64,000 nt of DNA from JAZKAR01 sp040389065 (GTDB taxonomy: Bacteria > Pseudomonadota > Gammaproteobacteria > Burkholderiales > Casimicrobiaceae), in NCBI GenBank assembly GCA_040389065.1, contig JAZKAR010000003.1:1-64000 (forward strand), given 5' to 3'. A program made the translations under genes and the position numbers. Shown piece after piece: positions 26,461 through 33,797 of the stretch. Under the pieces are notes generated by a model that searched no databases, was not told where the DNA came from, and saw only the letters and a list, made by a program, of their open reading frames with translations. How positions within the stretch are numbered: the first letter of the stretch is position 1; the number at the start of each line of letters is the position of its first letter.

Positions 26461-26680
26461 TTAGATGTTTATCGGCATTATTGCCGAATGCATCAGTTAA
26501 AAAAGACTGTGTTAAACATCGATTTGATAGGCTTGGCACGTAAGAAAATTTTCTTAAGAGAGGTATAGCATTGGGATGCTTGATCAGCGGTAATACAAGG
26601 AAAAAGCGCAGGGAATAACAGGATTAATCGAAGATGATTTTTTTTAACCCAACTTAAACATACAAGGCTATCGCCATATT

Positions 26681-27049
26681 ATGGAAACAAACATCGATAA
26701 GGTGAGTGAACTAACACTATTGCGCGATAACATTCGTGCGTTTGTACATGAGCGTGATTGGGAGAAGTTTCATACTCCTAAAAATCTTGCTTCTGCTTTG
26801 TGTGTAGAAGCAGCAGAGCTTTTAGAGCCTTTTCAATGGCTGCAAAATGGAGAGGTAAATGAACTAAGTGCAGAAAAAATGATCAATATTCGCCATGAAA
26901 TAGCAGATGTATTGATGTACTTAATACGATTAGCAGATAAGCTTGAAATTGATCTTGTTGAGGCAGCGAATGAAAAAATGAAATTAAATTGTGCTAAATA
27001 TCCAGCAGAAAAAGTAAGAGGAGATTGCCGAAAATATACAGAGTATTAG
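26681..27049 (+). CDS. MazG-like nucleotide pyrophosphohydrolase
   Basis: 122 residues with the all-alpha NTP pyrophosphatase pattern: CVEAAELLEPFQW (the EAAEL metal-binding helix) and IRHEIADVLMYLIRLADKLE (E-x-x-D), ending KYPAEKVRG. This is the RS21-C6/dCTPase-like branch, which hydrolyses non-canonical or excess (d)NTPs to the monophosphate. The length is usual for the family. No ribosome site is evident. The gene stands alone. Confidence 0.85.
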   Translation: METNIDKVSELTLLRDNIRAFVHERDWEKFHTPKNLASALCVEAAELLEPFQWLQNGEVNELSAEKMINIRHEIADVLMYLIRLADKLEIDLVEAANEKMKLNCAKYPAEKVRGDCRKYTEY

Positions 27050-27220
27050 CAATGATGAAGAGGAGGAGGAAGTTTGATGTAACAGAGTTTTTATGGCATC
27101 TGAAAAGCATCATAGAAAAGTTAGGAGTGAGCGTTGCGTTTGATTTTTGGCGAGAGTAATGAGCGATACTAATATCAATTTAAAGTTAAGATAAAGTTAA
27201 CAGTTGAAATAGAGTTTAAA

Positions 27221-27293
27221 TGAGAGCTATGAGAGCTATGAGAGCTTAAAGAAAATCAATATAAGAATCATTAAAAATTCTTATATTGATTTT
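27221..27293. repeat. Triple 9-bp tandem repeat followed by a perfect 17-bp hairpin
   Basis: TGAGAGCTA, TGAGAGCTA and TGAGAGCTT run from 27221 to 27247. Then AAAATCAATATAAGAAT (27252-27268) pairs exactly with 27277-27293 across an 8-base loop. They lie in the 647-bp gap after the MazG-like gene; the remainder to 27696 is AT-rich with no credible gene. The hairpin may be a terminator or part of a small mobile remnant. Confidence 0.5.
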
Positions 27294-27696
27294 AGGTATA
27301 ACTTTATGCCATTTTATTTGTGACGGTCATATTTTATAATAATAAAAAAATAGAGGTAACTTTCTTATAAGATAAAAGAGATAATGAGTAATGTTATGAT
27401 TGTTTGAAATCTTAACATCGTAAAATTATGTATTTTTTGGGAGGTATTTTAATAGTTTTTTTTGGGGTGTTTGCTATTTGTTAATGGTTGAATTAAATCA
27501 TGAATTTAATTAAGTTGTTTGCTTGTTCATTCCTGGTAAGCAGTTTAAAAAATCTAAAAAATAATGATCATTAATGTAGAAAAAATTCTTTCATAAATAC
27601 AAAAAACTTTAGTTGATGTGTAAAAAAATGAAAATCTTATGAATAAAACTGCTATGATTAGTATTGTAATATAATTAAATTTAAGGATATATCAAT

Positions 27697-28245
27697 ATGA
27701 AAAATCGCTATAAAACATTATTGGCAACCGCTATTTTCATAAGTACTATATCTTCTTCTTTTGCTCAGCAAACTTATACAAAAGAAAACTATGAAACTGC
27801 TAAAAAGCAGGCAGAAGCAACTTATGACACACAAATAAAAGCATGCTCGTCATTAAAAGATAATGCTGAAGATGTTTGTAAAGCAAAAGCGAAGGCACAA
27901 AAGATTCGTAGTGTTGCTTATGGTGAAGCTCATTATAAAAACACCCCTAAAGCTACTCAAAATGCTCTTATTGATATCGCTGACTCAGAGTATAAGTTAG
28001 CAAAAGAAATTTGTGATGATCATCAAGGCAATGCTAAAGATGTTTGCTTAAAAGAAGCAAATGCCAAGCATGTAAGCGCAGTTGCTGATGCAAAAGCAGG
28101 CAAGAAAACAGCTGATGCTATTCATGAAGCTACTGAAGATAAAGCAGATGCAAACTATAAGTTAGAAAAAGAAAAATGTGATGCATTGAAAGATGCTGCA
28201 AAAGATGAATGTGAAAAAAAAGTAAAAGCGCAATTTAATAAATAG
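27697..28245 (+). CDS. Exported protein with three Cys-pair helical repeats
   Basis: 182 residues. A signal peptide (MKNRYKTLLATAIFISTI, cut after SFA) is followed by Lys/Ala/Glu-rich helical sequence with three similar blocks, each holding two Cys: ACSSLKDNAEDVCKAKA, ICDDHQGNAKDVCLKEA and KCDALKDAAKDECEKK. The pattern C-x10-C at equal intervals suggests helical hairpins each closed by a disulfide in the periplasm. AAGGATA lies eight bases before the ATG. I cannot assign a function; similar small periplasmic proteins occur in other proteobacteria. Confidence 0.75.
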   Translation: MKNRYKTLLATAIFISTISSSFAQQTYTKENYETAKKQAEATYDTQIKACSSLKDNAEDVCKAKAKAQKIRSVAYGEAHYKNTPKATQNALIDIADSEYKLAKEICDDHQGNAKDVCLKEANAKHVSAVADAKAGKKTADAIHEATEDKADANYKLEKEKCDALKDAAKDECEKKVKAQFNK

Positions 28246-28265
28246 ATTTTTTAGCGTTAATGATG

Positions 28266-28299
28266 AATAAGAGGGGCAGATTTTACTGACCCTCTTATT
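28266..28299. terminator. Stem-loop terminator candidate
   Basis: AATAAGAGGG...CCCTCTTATT arms extend to 14 bp with one mismatch. It stands between the Cys-repeat protein and the convergent pirin gene. Confidence 0.6.
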
Positions 28300-28341
28300 G
28301 GTCTTTATACAGGCGCTCTAATGCTCTACTAATAGTAAAGT

Positions 28342-29046
28342 TCAGTATGGAAGATCAAATAATAATAACTCAGCATTTTTACCATTGCTAAATGTTAATA
28401 ACGAGAGATCTTTTACTTTTAATGCATCACCAGTGCTTAGTGCTTGATCATTAATATCAACTTGCCCCTTTATAATATGAACATACGCTGTGCGTTTGTT
28501 CGCTAATACATAGTCGATCGATGCATCATTTTCATTAAGAATAGACGCATAAAGATTAACATCTTGATGAATCAATACCGAGTTATCTCGACCGTCAGCA
28601 GAACCTATCAGTAAGAGCCTGCCGTGTTTCGATTCTGTTTCAAAATGTTTTTCCTCATAGCTAGGAGCAATGTCATTTACATTAGGCTCAATCCAAATTT
28701 GTAAAAAATGAACCCCAATATCGGCTGAATGATTAAATTCACTATGCTGAACGCCAGTACCTGCACTCATGCGTTGAACATCACCATATCGAATAACAGA
28801 GCCGTTGCCTATGCTATCGCGATGCTCTAAAGCGCCGCTTAATACATAGGTAATAATTTCCATGTTTTTATGACCATGTGTACCAAAGCCTTTAGCAGGT
28901 AAAACGTGATCTTCGTTAATCACTCGCAATGGGCCAAACCCCATTTGTTCAGGATTATAGTAGCTGCCAAATGAAAAAGAGTGATTGGATTGTAACCAAC
29001 CATGATTCGCTATGCCGCGATCATTATGCTTATGAATATGTAACAT
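28342..29046 (-). CDS. Pirin family bicupin (YhaK/YhhW-like)
   Basis: 234 residues. The N-terminal cupin has the pirin iron ligands HGHKNMEIITYVLSG(A)LEHRDS and GTGVQHSEFN; the second cupin is more divergent. AAAAGGA precedes the ATG. YhhW-type pirins are Fe-dependent quercetinase-like enzymes; others are redox-sensitive sensors. It is divergent from a LysR regulator with 168 bp between them, which points to control by that regulator. Confidence 0.88.
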   Translation of the reverse strand: MLHIHKHNDRGIANHGWLQSNHSFSFGSYYNPEQMGFGPLRVINEDHVLPAKGFGTHGHKNMEIITYVLSGALEHRDSIGNGSVIRYGDVQRMSAGTGVQHSEFNHSADIGVHFLQIWIEPNVNDIAPSYEEKHFETESKHGRLLLIGSADGRDNSVLIHQDVNLYASILNENDASIDYVLANKRTAYVHIIKGQVDINDQALSTGDALKVKDLSLLTFSNGKNAELLLFDLPY

Positions 29047-29214
29047 AGAATTTTCCTTTTAAAATAATAGCTATTTTAATCAACAATAATTTCGAACGAC
29101 ATTTTTGTTGATTGGGTTGGTTGGCGAGTATTATTTATTGCATGACCACAGTATGATGTAACATTAAATAAAACAAAAACGGAAAATTTATGAATCAATC
29201 ATCGAAATTTTCGA

Positions 29215-30117
29215 ATGTTTAAAATAAGCTTAGATGCATTGTTAGTACTCGATGCAATCGAGCGTTTAGGGTCTTTTGCAGCAGCAGGCAATGAGCTTTT
29301 TAAAGTGCCTTCTACTATCTCTTACACAGTTAGCAAATTAGAAAGCGATTTAGATGTTCAAATATACGAACGCCAAGGGCCTAAAATTGCGTTAACCAAA
29401 GCAGGGCGCGAGCTGCTGAACGAGGGGCGCCACCTTATGAAGGCCGCAACAGATTTAGAACATAGAGTGCGGCGCGTAGCTTCAGGCTGGGAAACTGAAT
29501 TAAATATTGGGCTTGATTCTCTTTTTTCGCCCGTTTTGTTTATACAAGAAATAGCAGAATTTTATAAAGTCGCTGCTCAAACTCGATTGAGATTTATTCA
29601 AGAGTCACTATCAGGAACCTGGGAAGCGCTTATCGATAGGCGAGTAGATTTATTGCTTGCCGCAGGTGAGGGGCCTTCAGGCGGAGGGTATCACACGCAT
29701 AAATTAGGCAGTATGCAGTTTATATTTGCTGTAGCGCCTTTTCATCCTCTTGCTGCATTCAACAAAGTATTAGATAAAAATGATTTATATGCTTATAAAG
29801 CTATTGCGGTGAGCGATTCTGTTAGAAAAATGCCAGCGCGAACAGTTGGGCTTTTAGCAGGCCAAGATACGTTAATGGTGCCAACGATGCGTATTAAATT
29901 AGAGTTGCAAAAAGCGGGCTTAGGTTTTGGGTTTTTGCCTGAACCACTTGCAAGGCCTGCTATTAAAGCAGGCGAGCTTATTGTGAAAGAGGTTGCTGAA
30001 ACCAGAGCTGATGAACCCTTGTATTTAGCTTGGCGGACAGGTGAAAGTGGCTCAGGTCTTAAATGGTGGATTGAGCATGTAAAAAAAGAAAGTGTTGTTG
30101 AAAAACTGTGGTTATAA
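29215..30117 (+). CDS. LysR family transcriptional regulator
   Basis: 300 residues. An N-terminal winged helix (ALLVLDAIERLGSFAAAGNELFKVPSTISYTVSKLE region, residues 5-45) precedes a periplasmic-binding-like effector domain from about 90. It is divergent from the pirin gene and probably its regulator. A 10-codon frame (ATG at 29190, stop 29220-29222) overlaps the LysR start in another frame, which could give translational coupling or attenuation. No other good ribosome site for the ATG at 29215 is visible. Confidence 0.85.
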   Translation: MFKISLDALLVLDAIERLGSFAAAGNELFKVPSTISYTVSKLESDLDVQIYERQGPKIALTKAGRELLNEGRHLMKAATDLEHRVRRVASGWETELNIGLDSLFSPVLFIQEIAEFYKVAAQTRLRFIQESLSGTWEALIDRRVDLLLAAGEGPSGGGYHTHKLGSMQFIFAVAPFHPLAAFNKVLDKNDLYAYKAIAVSDSVRKMPARTVGLLAGQDTLMVPTMRIKLELQKAGLGFGFLPEPLARPAIKAGELIVKEVAETRADEPLYLAWRTGESGSGLKWWIEHVKKESVVEKLWL

Positions 30118-30137
30118 GAAGCCTATTATTTTTATAA

Positions 30138-30260
30138 TTAGAAGTTATGCAGTTAAGTTCACTCAAAGCATGGGACGCCCCGCATGGCAACATAGATATG
30201 AGTAAAACAAGTTGCTAAAGTTGTTAACAGGTTGAGAGAGCCCAATTGCCTAACTTCTAA
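30138..30260. repeat. Palindromic intergenic repeat, full copy
   Basis: 123 bp from TTAGAAGTTATGCAGTTAA to GCCTAACTTCTAA, with the CATGGGACGCCCCGCATGG core. More diverged than the copies at 47871 and 50825. It lies downstream of the LysR gene. Confidence 0.8.
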
Positions 30261-30393
30261 TAGCTATAAAAAGCAGGTGGTTGGTGTAATACTATAAATG
30301 GTACAATAAAAACATAATTCATGAGGATCATGTGCCTGAAAAGATAGTGTGATTTTTGAGTTTTAGTAAATCAACATTCATCAGGAGGTTTTT

Positions 30394-30912
30394 ATGGCAA
30401 TCACATCAATCTCTGGAGTCACTCCTTATATACCGCCGCTACCTTCACTCTCGACACTAAATAATACTGCTGCTTTATCTGAAACGTTGCGAGCAGCCTT
30501 AGCAAATTCAAATATTGTAAATACGAGTGATCTTGCTTTGTCCTCTCTTGATGGCCTTAATAATAATACCCGAGATGTAAATGCTGTTTCGTCATTAGCA
30601 GCTATTTCGCCTACACAAACATTTATTCAAGATGAGCTATTAAATACCTATTATGCAATGTTAAAAAATATTAATAGTGAAAATGATTTTGCAAATGATT
30701 TGAATATTAATGCTGATACTTCCAATGATTTTCTTGTTGCCTTAGAAAATAACGATGTATCAGAAAGCAATAACTTAAGCTCAATGTTAGGTACTACCGA
30801 CTTACCATTTATTCTAAATCCTATGTTAACGAATAATACTCAACAAAATCTTTATGGGCCGGCGTCACAATTAACGAATAATAATTCGTCGCGTATTGAT
30901 TTTTATATATAA
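30394..30912 (+). CDS. Asn/Ser-rich protein of unknown function
   Basis: 172 residues, rich in Asn, Ser, Leu and Thr, with no Cys, no signal peptide and no membrane helix. It opens MAITSISGVTPYIPPLPSL. Residues 60-140 look helical with acidic Asn-rich linkers (NSENDFANDLNINADTSND). A perfect AGGAGG six bases before the ATG implies strong translation. I recognise no family. The lack of an export signal and the low-complexity composition would fit a secreted effector or surface protein by another route, but nothing proves that. Confidence 0.65.
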   Translation: MAITSISGVTPYIPPLPSLSTLNNTAALSETLRAALANSNIVNTSDLALSSLDGLNNNTRDVNAVSSLAAISPTQTFIQDELLNTYYAMLKNINSENDFANDLNINADTSNDFLVALENNDVSESNNLSSMLGTTDLPFILNPMLTNNTQQNLYGPASQLTNNNSSRIDFYI

Positions 30913-30996
30913 GTGGTAAATTCAAAAGAAATTTAGTCAGTTCATTAGGTTGTGTATAGTAAATTTTTTACACAGTTTTATATATTTAGTCAAAAA

Positions 30997-31227
30997 ATGA
31001 GGTGGGCTGGTTTGATTCTAAATTTTTTCTGGTTCATCTTTTCAGCATTTTAAAATTTCTTTATAACGAGTAAGTCCGTTAAGTGTTTTTAATCATTTAG
31101 CGAAGTTGTAAGCCATTAGCAAAGTATGTAGATATTCTTTAAGCTTTTCATCGCTGGGCTAATGATACTGCTTGACAGTTGTGCCTTTGATTGTCTAGTT
31201 CATGCACTCAACCTACCCATTTTGCTC
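30997..31227 (-). pseudogene. IS481-type transposase, C-terminal remnant
   Basis: Read on the minus strand, 77 codons in one frame give EQNG*VECMN*TIKGTTVK, then EYLHTLLMAYNFAK*LKTLNGLT, then ILKC*KDEPEKI*. This follows the end of the IS481 DDE domain (ENGxVERMNRTIK...AYNFARRLKTLxGLTPYE). At least six in-frame stops, several replacing Arg, Trp or Tyr codons, show it is dead although no frameshift has occurred. It starts about 50 bp from the TetR gene. A matching N-terminal piece lies on the same strand at 33336-33590. Confidence 0.8.
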
Positions 31228-31253
31228 AAATATGAAAATTAATTGATAAAATG

Positions 31254-31269
31254 GTTAGCGTTTGCTAAC
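31254..31269. promoter_or_regulatory. Palindrome upstream of the TetR gene
   Basis: GTTAGC and GCTAAC separated by four bases directly before the likely TetR start. GTTAGCAAATG recurs at the start of the next gene (31897-31908). A likely autoregulatory operator. Confidence 0.4.
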
Positions 31270-31278
31270 ATGTGTCAC

Positions 31279-31881
31279 ATGAATACTTCAAATGCTTTTT
31301 ATATATCCGAAAATGACTCTCCTTCAAAGAAGGAAATTCTTAAGTCTGCACTTAAGCTATTTACGCGTTATGGCGTTGTGGGCACTACAATCCGCGCAAT
31401 TGCATCAGATGCTGGTTATACAAACCCTGTACTCTTCAAATATTTTGATAGTAAAGATGCTTTGGCTTTGTATATTTTTGAACAATGCTATTTACAATGC
31501 CTTTCTGTTTTGAAGGGTGCTCTTGATAAGCATGATACTTATTTGTTTAAGTTGCGCGAAGTAGTAGGGGAATTTGCCAAATTGATTAGTACTCAGCCTG
31601 AAGCTTTTTTCTTTATGCAAGAAAATTTGCGTGAGTTTTGGTCTAAGATTTCCGAGTCGACACGCAAGCATTCAATTCTAGCCGAGTTCCGTAAGTTCAT
31701 GCAGCAGGGACGAGACGAAGGTGTTGTCAACTCAACAATTTCAATCGACATTCAACTTGCGGCTTTGACAGGGTTCTTTTTTCAGCTTGCCAGAATGCAT
31801 TATTTTCAAGAAATTAATTTAGGAATTACCGCTCGAATAGATGAAATTGAAGCCATGATTATTCAAATGTTTCGACCTTAA
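31279..31881 (+). CDS. TetR family transcriptional regulator
   Basis: About 200 residues from the ATG at 31279; an ATG at 31270 and a TTG at 31243 are alternatives, and none has a clear ribosome site. The N-terminal helix-turn-helix is ALKLFTRYGVVGTTIRAIASDAG...PVLFKYFDSKDAL. The C-terminal ligand domain is helical. It stands 25 bp before an NAD-dependent epimerase/dehydratase gene, so it probably controls that gene. This gene and the next two lie between two dead pieces of one transposase type. Confidence 0.85.
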   Translation: MNTSNAFYISENDSPSKKEILKSALKLFTRYGVVGTTIRAIASDAGYTNPVLFKYFDSKDALALYIFEQCYLQCLSVLKGALDKHDTYLFKLREVVGEFAKLISTQPEAFFFMQENLREFWSKISESTRKHSILAEFRKFMQQGRDEGVVNSTISIDIQLAALTGFFFQLARMHYFQEINLGITARIDEIEAMIIQMFRP

Positions 31882-31906
31882 ATTTTTTTAACCAGGGAGT
31901 TAGCAA

Positions 31907-32908
31907 ATGCTTACTAATCAAAAAACATTACTTTTACTCGGAAGTAGCGGTTTTATCGGCCCATATGTGGTTCAAGAGGCAATGAAAGCTGGTTGGAAAG
32001 TCAAGGCACTCGTGCGTTCGGAGGATTCTGCAAAGAGAATTTCAATGCTCGGAGCGGAAACTTTTCAAGGCAACGCTGAGCATCCCGATCTGTGGGTAAG
32101 TGAAATAGTAGGTGCACAAGTAATTCTTGACCTCGCTCAACCAAGGCATCCAAAACGTGTTGGAAAAAAACAAGTTTTAGCAGCGTCTAAAGAAAAACTG
32201 AAGTTTACTAATGCGCTTGTCAGATCACTTCACTCGCTAAAGAGGGATCAACAGCCAATCTTAATTTCGGTTAGTGGCATCGATGATCTTGCTCCTGACA
32301 ACGAAGGTTATATTTCGAGAAATTCCCTTTTGCGCAATGATGATTACGGTTTCAGTTCAGTTGGAGTTCCTGTACGACGCTTGATTGAACAATCTAATAT
32401 TAAAGCAGTTTTCGCTAATCTTGGCACTGTTTACGGGCCAGGCAAAGCATTTTCTGAATCCATCTTCCCTCAAATTGCTAAAGGCAAATGGAAAAATTTT
32501 GGAAATCAGATGGCACTTATTCATGTGCAAGATGCTGCAAGAGGATTAATGTACATAGTTGAATCAGAACCGTCTCAAATTATTGGAAAATCATTTGTAT
32601 TGACCGATGGTTGCCCAGTTGATATGAAATCTTTTTTCGGGTTAGTAGCAAGTTATATGGGAGTACCAGCTCCAGGTCGAATTCCTCGGTGGCTTGCTTC
32701 TATGGCTGCTGGTCGGGCGCTGGTAGAAACAATGCTATGTGATGTCCCAATCAAATCATCAATTTTTAGTTTCCATAACTTTCAACTCGTATATCCATCC
32801 TATCGTGAGGGTTTGCCTGCAACATTAGCGGCACTGGATTATGGTGGGGGGCAATCAGGGTGCTCTGATAACAAAGCATTAAAGCGCGTTCTTGAAGTAT
32901 TCATCTGA
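31907..32908 (+). CDS. NAD(P)-dependent epimerase/dehydratase-like protein
   Basis: 333 residues. The Rossmann start LLLGSSGFIGPYVVQEA is the G-x-x-G-x-x-G nucleotide site. An extended-SDR arrangement follows, with VSGIDDLAP and a NLGTVYGPGKAFSES region typical of epimerases. The usual catalytic YxxxK is not obvious, so it may be an atypical member. GGGAG eight bases before the ATG. Co-directional with the TetR gene upstream. The substrate is unknown. Confidence 0.78.
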   Translation: MLTNQKTLLLLGSSGFIGPYVVQEAMKAGWKVKALVRSEDSAKRISMLGAETFQGNAEHPDLWVSEIVGAQVILDLAQPRHPKRVGKKQVLAASKEKLKFTNALVRSLHSLKRDQQPILISVSGIDDLAPDNEGYISRNSLLRNDDYGFSSVGVPVRRLIEQSNIKAVFANLGTVYGPGKAFSESIFPQIAKGKWKNFGNQMALIHVQDAARGLMYIVESEPSQIIGKSFVLTDGCPVDMKSFFGLVASYMGVPAPGRIPRWLASMAAGRALVETMLCDVPIKSSIFSFHNFQLVYPSYREGLPATLAALDYGGGQSGCSDNKALKRVLEVFI

Positions 32909-32954
32909 ACAGCCCTCGTTGTGTGTCCTAGTGAATCTTAAAGGGTTCTAGATT

Positions 32955-33239
32955 ATGAGTAATGATTCGCATACTAATGTTTTAATAGATGAAAAAAATT
33001 GTAATCGTAATAGCAATTTTCCAGATAAAATTTCTACTAAAGTCCAACTAGATATTCTTGTTCGTTTGCTGATACGAACGCAATCTATATTGTGCGCTAT
33101 TATTTCTGATGGTCAAGACGGCGAAACGTCTTTTAAAATGAAACATGAAATAGTGATTGAAGCGTTGCTTATCGTTAAAATCAAACTAGAAGAAGTTGAA
33201 CAATTAACTTATCAACTATCTAAACAAATAAAAGATTAA
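32955..33239 (+). CDS. Hypothetical 94-aa protein
   Basis: 94 residues beginning MSNDSHTNVLIDEKNCN. It is mostly helical, with VQLDILVRLLIRTQSILCAIISDG and a second helix IVIEALLIVKIKLEEVEQLTYQLS. No signal peptide or known motif. Its length and amphipathic helices suggest a small cytosolic helical protein. It closes the TetR/epimerase cassette. Confidence 0.55.
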   Translation: MSNDSHTNVLIDEKNCNRNSNFPDKISTKVQLDILVRLLIRTQSILCAIISDGQDGETSFKMKHEIVIEALLIVKIKLEEVEQLTYQLSKQIKD

Positions 33240-33335
33240 ATAATGTGAACTCAGGATAAGAAAAAGTGTTTGTGTCGCAAATTTTGGATATGAAAGAGTA
33301 AGGTTTACCCATTTGGCGTAATAATTAATAATTTT

Positions 33336-33590
33336 TCAGACATTTATTTTTCCGATTAAAGTTTGCGACAGAGCCGTATCTTGTAGGGTATATAAATATT
33401 CCTCCAAAGGTAACAGAGTATGTTTGCGGAATAAAACACAGATTGCTTCTTCTTTTGTTGTAAGTACTATAGAGCGAGGGGGGTTTAGCCCCATGTATAT
33501 ATCTTGAACAAAATTCCGCTTACGCTGTTTCATAATAGTTTTAGATTAATGTTGTAACGGTTTGATAGCCGGATGGATAGTTCTTTCAGG
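33336..33590 (-). pseudogene. IS481-type transposase, N-terminal remnant
   Basis: The minus-strand frame 33533-33336 gives KQRKRNFVQDIYMG, then SIVLTTKEEAICVLFRKHT and LLPLEEYLYTLQ, matching the linker after the helix-turn-helix of IS481 transposases (FRxHTLLPLDDCLYALQ). Upstream codons to about 33590 continue the similarity (APERTI, SKTIM) but with an in-frame TAA at 33546-33548. After LYTLQDT the similarity stops. With the C-terminal piece at 30997 it brackets the TetR cassette. Confidence 0.78.
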
Positions 33591-33704
33591 TGCTGTATTT
33601 TTAAATGATCATAAAGTAGGCCGCTGTGGGTAAGCTATTGTTTTAGGTTTTTGTGAGTGAGAGGGCGTTGCTTAATTATCTTCGTTGCGTGCATTACCAA
33701 ACCC

Positions 33705-33753
33705 TATAAAGCAGAGTCCCTCCATCATTACTGAGGAGGGACTCTGCTTTATA
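33705..33753 (-). terminator. Perfect 19-bp stem-loop
   Basis: TATAAAGCAGAGTCCCTCC pairs exactly with 33735-33753 around an 11-base loop, 45 bp past the stop of the Ig-repeat lipoprotein. A GC-rich centre and perfect pairing favour a terminator, although the U-run is poor. Confidence 0.65.
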
Positions 33754-33797
33754 ACACGTTAAAAGTTAATTATATTGCGATCATTAATAACTCTGTG

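Noticed and set aside
27428..27484. An 18-codon hydrophobic frame (MYFLGGILIVFF...)
   Set aside because: No ribosome site, no promoter and no duplicate, unlike the peptides at 13567 and 13712.
32955..33239. The 94-aa protein as an antitoxin or part of a toxin pair
   Set aside because: No DNA-binding or toxin motif and no partner with a known toxin fold next to it.
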